A DNA stretch of 8,998 bases from Pseudomonas sp. PGPPP3 (GTDB lineage Bacteria; Pseudomonadota; Gammaproteobacteria; Pseudomonadales; Pseudomonadaceae). The stretch covers positions 1-8,998 of the forward strand of contig NKIE01000086.1 in assembly GCA_002256055.1 (NCBI GenBank), read 5' to 3'. A model generated the notes under the pieces. It was given only the letters and a program-made list of their open reading frames with translations. It made no database searches and was not told the DNA's origin. A program made the translations under genes and the position numbers. Below, one piece after another: positions 5,304-8,998 of the stretch (positions within the stretch are counted from its first letter, which is position 1; each line of letters begins with the position of its first letter).

Positions 5304-6743
5304 CTAACGCAAGATTTTCAGCCAGTCACCGGGACGTGGCTCGCCATCAGGATAGAGTCCGTTGAGAAGACGCAGCGTCGCCTCTGGGTCATCCGGCCAC
5401 TTACTGGTCGCGGCCAGGGCCGTCATTTTATCGCCCGTTTTTGCCTTACGCAGATACAGGCGCAACGGCTGTGCCAGCTTGGCCTCGGCAGCCGCCAGCG
5501 GACGGAAACTGTTGATGACCTGCATAAAGTGTTGGTCCTCGCTCTCCAGCGAGCCGCGACCTTTGACGGCAGCAATGAACTGATAGGCGCGAGATTCCTT
5601 GTAGATGATCGCCACGCGCTTGGCCGGTGTGCCGGCAATGATCCCGGTATATCCCTGCAAACCACCGCCCTTAAGCGCTTGCTCCTGCACCAGGCGCTGG
5701 CCCTTGGCGCGCTGGCGGAGCAACTCCTCAGGACTCGAGTCCGGCTCCGCGGCGCTCACCGTCATGGCGACAAAGGCTTGCTGATCGGCGGTGTGGACAA
5801 TGACCGCATCCGGGCGATTGAGCAGCGACCAGCCGGCCGGGAAGTCCAGGGCGATGCCCAGCTCGGCATGATAGAAGTGCTGACCGCGGCGTACGCCGGT
5901 GGCGGCCGAATCACCGAAAGGCAAGCCCTCGATGTGCTGCAGGAACACCTCGCGATTGACCTCTTGCTTGCCGCCGGCCAGGGCGCGGGCCGGACCGACC
6001 ACCTCCTGCAAGCGGCGATCATTGTCCGGATGCGTATCGAACACACCGTGGTAGCTGCTCTCGGGCACCGCCTGACCGCGCTTGGCGGCCTGGTCGCGGG
6101 CGAACACTTCCTGATTTTTCAGCACCTTGACCACTTCGATCATCGCCTGCGGGTCGTAGCCGCTGCGCGCCAGGTACTGGGCGCCAAGGCCGTCGGCCTC
6201 CAGCTCCATGTCCCGACCATAGCCGCTGACCACCGCGGTGCCGAGCACATTGGTGACATCCGCCGCTGCGCTGACGCCGGTGCCGATGGCCACCGCCTGG
6301 CCGAGAATGCCCCAGGCCGTCGACTGGCTTTGCTGCTGCACGCTGTGCCGCGCCGTGACATGGCCGACTTCGTGGCCGAGTACCGCGGCCAGCTCGGCCT
6401 CGGAGTTGAGGTAGGCCAGCAGGCCGCGGTGGATATAGATGTAGCCGCCGGGCAGGGCGAAGGCGTTGATGTCCGGCGAGTCGACCACGGTGAAGTGGTA
6501 ATTCAGGTTGCTGCGATGGCTGTTCTTGGCCACCCGCTCGCCAACCTGCTGCACATAGGCCTGCAGCTTCTCGTCGGCGTAGCGCGGGTTCTCCTTGAGA
6601 ATCTGCTGGTTGTAGCTGTGCCCTAGGGCCAGCTCCTGCTGCTCGCTCATCATCACGAAATCGGTGCGCCCAGTGGCCGGGTTGTGCGCACAACCCGCCA
6701 GCAGAGCACAGCCCAGCAGCATCAGGACAACTCGCATACTCAT
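5304..6743 (-). CDS. M48-family zinc metalloprotease lipoprotein
   Basis: The product has 479 residues. The signal peptide ends in the lipobox LAGC, so Cys18 is probably acylated. Residues about 28-250 are the M48 peptidase domain, with HEVGH at 124-128 (two zinc-ligand His and the catalytic Glu125), the third ligand Glu in LEAD (181-184) and FDTHPDNDRR at 235-244. Related BepA-like proteins act in outer-membrane protein quality control; that role here is inferred. After a middle region of about 165 residues of unclear function comes a LysM-like tail (about 427-479: LYLRKAKTGDKM … PRPGDWLKIL), which suggests peptidoglycan contact. The ATG overlaps the nuclease stop as ATGA, with GGAG five bases before it inside the nuclease codons, so translation is probably coupled. 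ATG at codon 3 is a poorer start because GGAG would be 11 bases away. Confidence 0.93.
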   Translation of the reverse strand: MSMRVVLMLLGCALLAGCAHNPATGRTDFVMMSEQQELALGHSYNQQILKENPRYADEKLQAYVQQVGERVAKNSHRSNLNYHFTVVDSPDINAFALPGGYIYIHRGLLAYLNSEAELAAVLGHEVGHVTARHSVQQQSQSTAWGILGQAVAIGTGVSAAADVTNVLGTAVVSGYGRDMELEADGLGAQYLARSGYDPQAMIEVVKVLKNQEVFARDQAAKRGQAVPESSYHGVFDTHPDNDRRLQEVVGPARALAGGKQEVNREVFLQHIEGLPFGDSAATGVRRGQHFYHAELGIALDFPAGWSLLNRPDAVIVHTADQQAFVAMTVSAAEPDSSPEELLRQRAKGQRLVQEQALKGGGLQGYTGIIAGTPAKRVAIIYKESRAYQFIAAVKGRGSLESEDQHFMQVINSFRPLAAAEAKLAQPLRLYLRKAKTGDKMTALAATSKWPDDPEATLRLLNGLYPDGEPRPGDWLKILR

Positions 6744-7540
6744 GGCAACTCCTCAAACATGGCCGGATGACTCAAGGGCAGCAGCCAGCGCGCCTGGCCG
6801 TTTTTTACGCTGCCACGCTTGGCACGGTCAATCACCCAGCCTCGCGCCTCGATCTGCTGGCCCGGCAAACGTTGCAGCGCCGCCTGATCGAAGCCGGCCA
6901 ATTGCGCAGGGCTGATACGCAACACCAGCGGCCCGTGCAACTCGATCCACAGGCCACCACGATTGCGTTGCACGCGCTCAACCCGGCCACGCAACACGGC
7001 GAAACCTGAGTTGCGCAGCTGTTCGGGCGTCAGGACTGGCGACTTTTTCCACAGGCCCTGACGGGCTTGACGCGCCTGCTGCTCAGCAACGCGCTGGCAA
7101 GCGACCTGGGCGGTATTGGGGGGGATGGCCACCAGATAGCCCAGGCCTTCGGCCAACAACTGAGCTTCCAGATTCTGCCCGCGGGCGTCGTAGGCGTGGG
7201 CCAGGGTGCGACCGTAATGGTCCTTGGCCTGACTGCCGAGCTGCAAACCCACGCGCCCGTCATTGGCCGCCACCAGCGCCTGCAACCGGCGTTGGGCCTG
7301 CACCGCGAAGGGCTCGACCGGGCGGCCGTGATGGCCCAGCTCCGGCGTGTTGACGCCGATCAGGCGCACATTGCGGCCATCCTGCAGGCGCAGGGTATCG
7401 CCATCTAGCACCTTGCTGACCCGCACCTGCGTAAGCGTGCCCGGCACCAGGCACGCGGCTGGCGCCGCCAAGGTGACCAGCAGGCAAACAAAAAAGGCGC
7501 CCACAAGGGACGCCTTTTTCAGTAGTGCGGTACAACCCAT
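6740..7540 (-). CDS. Secreted SNase-like (thermonuclease-type) nuclease
   Basis: The protein has 266 residues from the ATG at 7540. TTG (7564) and GTG (7555) starts in frame would add eight or five residues; none has a clear Shine-Dalgarno sequence, so the start is uncertain. Residues 1-29 are a signal peptide (KK at 8-9, core SLVGAFFVCLLVTLAA, then APAAC). Residues about 37-165 are a staphylococcal-nuclease fold: VLDGDTLRL (44-52), R59, GVNTPE (62-67) and HYGRTLAHAY (108-117) with R111. Asn64 replaces the usual calcium-ligand Asp, whereas the Arg and Glu catalytic positions are present. A second region (about 178-262: LRGRVERVQRNRGGLWIEL … GQQIEARGWVIDR) looks like an OB-type fold found in relatives. 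The gene follows rpmE and precedes the M48 protease with an ATGA overlap. The signal-peptide codons contain the rpmE terminator, so expression from the rpmE promoter is probably attenuated. Confidence 0.88.
   Translation of the reverse strand: MGCTALLKKASLVGAFFVCLLVTLAAPAACLVPGTLTQVRVSKVLDGDTLRLQDGRNVRLIGVNTPELGHHGRPVEPFAVQAQRRLQALVAANDGRVGLQLGSQAKDHYGRTLAHAYDARGQNLEAQLLAEGLGYLVAIPPNTAQVACQRVAEQQARQARQGLWKKSPVLTPEQLRNSGFAVLRGRVERVQRNRGGLWIELHGPLVLRISPAQLAGFDQAALQRLPGQQIEARGWVIDRAKRGSVKNGQARWLLPLSHPAMFEELP
7486..7519 (-). terminator. Intrinsic terminator downstream of rpmE, inside nuclease signal-peptide codons
   Basis: On the minus strand GGCG, a bulged T, CCC, loop TTGT, then GGG and CGCC form a seven-bp GC stem, followed by six T residues and TTT after one G. 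Five A residues precede it. It lies 48 bases after the rpmE stop. The same bases encode KKASLVGAFFV (residues 8-18) of the nuclease signal peptide. The mirrored A and T tracts make it potentially bidirectional. Confidence 0.85.
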
Positions 7541-7566
7541 GGGGGCTGCCGTCACTGCGCGCAAGC

Positions 7567-7782
7567 TTACTGCTTGGCGCCGAACATGCCGAAACGCTGC
7601 TTGAAGCGATCAACACGGCCGCCGGTGTCGAGCATCTTCTGCTTACCGGTGTAGAACGGGTGGCACTCGGAGCACACGTCGAGGCTCAGTGGCTTGCACA
7701 GAGTCGAACGGGTCTTGATCACGTTGCCGCAGCTGCAGGTTGCGTCGATAGCGTCGTATTGCGGGTGGATTTCAGCTTTCAT
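7567..7782 (-). CDS. rpmE: 50S ribosomal protein L31, zinc-binding type
   Basis: The protein has 71 residues beginning [20 protein letters not shown]. It is a component of the large ribosomal subunit that contributes to the contact between subunits. Cysteines 16 and 18 (CSC) and 37 and 40 (CSEC) are the zinc ligands of the C+ form, so this is the zinc-replete paralogue rather than the zinc-independent type B (ykgM-like). The ATG at 7782 has GAGG seven bases upstream. Longer in-frame extensions have no ribosome binding site and cross the promoter. A strong extended -10 promoter precedes it, an intrinsic terminator follows within 80 bases, and priA is divergent, as in other Pseudomonas. Confidence 0.98.
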   Translation of the reverse strand: MKAEIHPQYDAIDATCSCGNVIKTRSTLCKPLSLDVCSECHPFYTGKQKMLDTGGRVDRFKQRFGMFGAKQ

Positions 7783-7850
7783 GGTACATCCTCGGGTTAT
7801 GTGTGCCGCCACCCGACCCCTGTCGAGTACCGCACGGAAATAGGCCGCGG

Positions 7851-7878
7851 ATGATACCAGAGCAGCAGGTCGATGCAA
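7851..7878 (-). promoter_or_regulatory. Promoter of rpmE with extended -10
   Basis: The minus strand reads TTGCAT (7878-7873), 16 bases, then TATCAT (7856-7851), a five of six -10 match preceded by TGG, so a TGn extended -10 is present. The start would be near 7844, giving a leader of about 60 bases. No hairpin resembling an L31 autoregulatory site was recognised in the leader. Confidence 0.75.
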
Positions 7879-7913
7879 GCGCCCCCGGCGCGCCTGGCGA
7901 CGCACGGCCGTGC

Positions 7914-7919
7914 TAGGAT
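7914..7919 (+). promoter_or_regulatory. Candidate -10 element of priA
   Basis: TAGGAT matches TATAAT at four of six positions and lies 25 bases upstream of the GTG start. No convincing -35 is found 16-18 bases upstream. The transcript would begin near 7926, inside a five-bp hairpin (CGGGC 7923-7927 with GCCCG 7938-7942) that touches the ribosome binding site. Confidence 0.35.
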
Positions 7920-7944
7920 CGCCGGGCCATTTTCGGAGCCCGCT

Positions 7945-8998
7945 GTGCCTGCCACCATCCTGCGCCTTGCCTTGCCTTCACCGCTGCGCCGCCTGTTCGA
8001 CTACGCGGTGCCGGCCGACCTGCAACACATCGCCTGGCAACCGGGCATGCGCCTGCGGGTGCCGTTTGGCCGCCGCGAGATCATCGGCATTCTGGTGGAG
8101 GTCAGCCAGCACAGCGAGGTTCCGGCCGACAAGCTCAAGCCCGCCCAAGCCCTGCTCGACGCCCAGAGCCCGCTGCCGCCGGCGCTGTTCAAGCTGTGCC
8201 TGTGGACCGCCCAGTATTACCAGCACAGCCTCGGCGACACCCTGAGCTGGGCCTTGCCTGTGCTACTGCGCCAGGGCGAACCGGCTGAAGCGCGCCAGGA
8301 GCGCTTCTGGCAGATCGCTGCTGGCGCCCAGATGGACGACCCGCGGATCGCCCGCGCACCGCGTCAGCGCGAGGCCCTGCAAACCCTGGCCCAGCACCCC
8401 CACGGCGTACCGCACCGGCTGCTCAGCCAATTGCAGCTAAACAAGGACAGCCTCGACCTGCTGCTGGAAAAAGCCCTAGTCACCTGCGAGGCACGCCGCC
8501 ATCCGCTCGCGGCGCGCCACCTGAACTGGCTGGCGCAGCCGGAACTGCCGCTCAACCCCGAACAGCAAAGCGCTGTCTCGGCGATTCAATCGGCGGGCGG
8601 CCACTTCAATGCCTTTCTGCTGGCCGGCGTCACCGGCAGCGGCAAGACCGAGGTCTACCTACAGCTGATCCACCAGACCCTGGCAGCCGGCAAGCAGGCG
8701 CTGGTGCTGATCCCGGAGATCAACCTCGGTCCTCAGACCCTGGCGCGCTTCGAGCAGCGCTTCAATGCGCGGATCGCCCTGCTGCACTCCAACGTTAACG
8801 ACCGCGAACGCCTGGATGCTTGGCTGGCCGCCCGCGACGGCGAGGCCGACATCATCATCGGCACCCGTTCGGCGCTGTTCACGCCGATGCTCAAGCCCGG
8901 CCTGATCATCATCGACGAGGAGCACGACGCCTCCTATAAACAGCAGGAAGGCCTGCGCTACCACGCCCGCGATCTGGCCCTGGTGCGCGCCCGTCAGG
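7945..8998 (+). CDS. priA: Primosomal protein N' (PriA helicase), N-terminal part (partial)
   Basis: PriA is the 3'-5' superfamily 2 DNA helicase that recognises stalled forks and reloads the replisome. The frame opens at GTG 7945, six bases after GGAG (7935-7938), and continues off the right edge; 351 of an expected 730 or so residues are present. Residues 1-105 are the 3'-OH-binding domain ([30 protein letters not shown]). About 106-200 is the winged-helix region. The first helicase lobe begins near 203. Walker A is GVTGSGKT (228-235), motif Ia-like [12 protein letters not shown] is at 254-265, GTRSALF at 306-312, Walker B DEEHD at 324-328, and the aromatic-rich loop [13 protein letters not shown] at 331-343. 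The zinc-binding cysteines lie beyond the window. All visible motifs are intact. Confidence 0.97.
   Translation, partial: MPATILRLALPSPLRRLFDYAVPADLQHIAWQPGMRLRVPFGRREIIGILVEVSQHSEVPADKLKPAQALLDAQSPLPPALFKLCLWTAQYYQHSLGDTLSWALPVLLRQGEPAEARQERFWQIAAGAQMDDPRIARAPRQREALQTLAQHPHGVPHRLLSQLQLNKDSLDLLLEKALVTCEARRHPLAARHLNWLAQPELPLNPEQQSAVSAIQSAGGHFNAFLLAGVTGSGKTEVYLQLIHQTLAAGKQALVLIPEINLGPQTLARFEQRFNARIALLHSNVNDRERLDAWLAARDGEADIIIGTRSALFTPMLKPGLIIIDEEHDASYKQQEGLRYHARDLALVRARQ

Noticed and set aside
5217..6626. Long plus-strand open frame of 469 codons opposite the M48 protease
   Set aside because: It mirrors the protease gene, which has a lipobox, HEVGH and full family features. The plus-strand product has no recognisable domain, and its length follows from high-GC codon use.
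7783..7905. Extended L31 frame starting at 7905
   Set aside because: It would cross the rpmE promoter and leader and lacks a ribosome binding site. L31 is about 70 residues and the ATG at 7782 has a clear GAGG.
1..8998. tRNA, rRNA, CRISPR array, insertion sequence or prophage
   Set aside because: No repeat-spacer pattern, no transposase or integrase frame, and no tRNA-like cloverleaf was recognised on reading both strands.

Overview
The window is high-GC gammaproteobacterial chromosome, almost certainly Pseudomonas or a close relative. The evidence is the block maeB / M48 lipoprotein / SNase-like nuclease / rpmE / priA, which matches as recalled the Pseudomonas arrangement, together with a short 422-residue malic enzyme and a Gac/Rsm regulatory RNA. 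I see no insertion sequence, phage gene, CRISPR array, tRNA or rRNA.

Layout. 1-552 (-) is the N-terminal part of a TonB-dependent outer-membrane receptor that runs off the left edge; a PhoB-box-like element lies upstream of it. 553-893 is a divergent regulatory region. 894-1805 (+) encodes a four-helix membrane protein with a degenerate GGDEF domain: the active site reads AGDRF but the RxxD inhibitory site is kept. 1812-2852 (+) encodes an AraC-family regulator six bases downstream, so the two probably form one operon. Convergent to this pair, about 2999-2874 (-), is an unannotated small RNA with all the marks of the RsmX/Y/Z family. It has seven GGA motifs, several in hairpin loops, an intrinsic terminator, and a near-perfect GacA box (TGTAAG-N6-CCTACA) centred about 63 bases upstream of the inferred start. 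It is most likely rsmY.

3183-3845 (+) encodes a secreted endonuclease I (EndA) family protein in which the catalytic Glu-His pair and the metal-binding Asn are replaced, so it is a predicted pseudoenzyme. A bidirectional terminator separates it from maeB (3934-5202, -), which has its own promoter. Upstream of maeB on the same strand are an M48 metalloprotease lipoprotein (5304-6743), a secreted SNase-like nuclease (6740-7540 as preferred start) and ribosomal protein L31 (7567-7782). Nuclease and protease overlap by an ATGA. A strong intrinsic terminator for rpmE lies inside the signal-peptide codons of the nuclease, so the same DNA ends rpmE transcription and encodes the start of the next protein. 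priA (7945 onward, +) is divergent from rpmE and is cut off by the right edge after 351 codons.

How it fits together: the right half is core genome (replication restart, ribosome, envelope proteolysis, carbon metabolism). The left half is regulatory and surface-related: a receptor possibly under phosphate control, a putative c-di-GMP-binding membrane protein with its regulator, and a GacA-controlled RNA that titrates RsmA/CsrA. The rsmY-like RNA, the catalytically dead nuclease, the degenerate GGDEF protein and the terminator embedded in coding sequence are the items most worth following.
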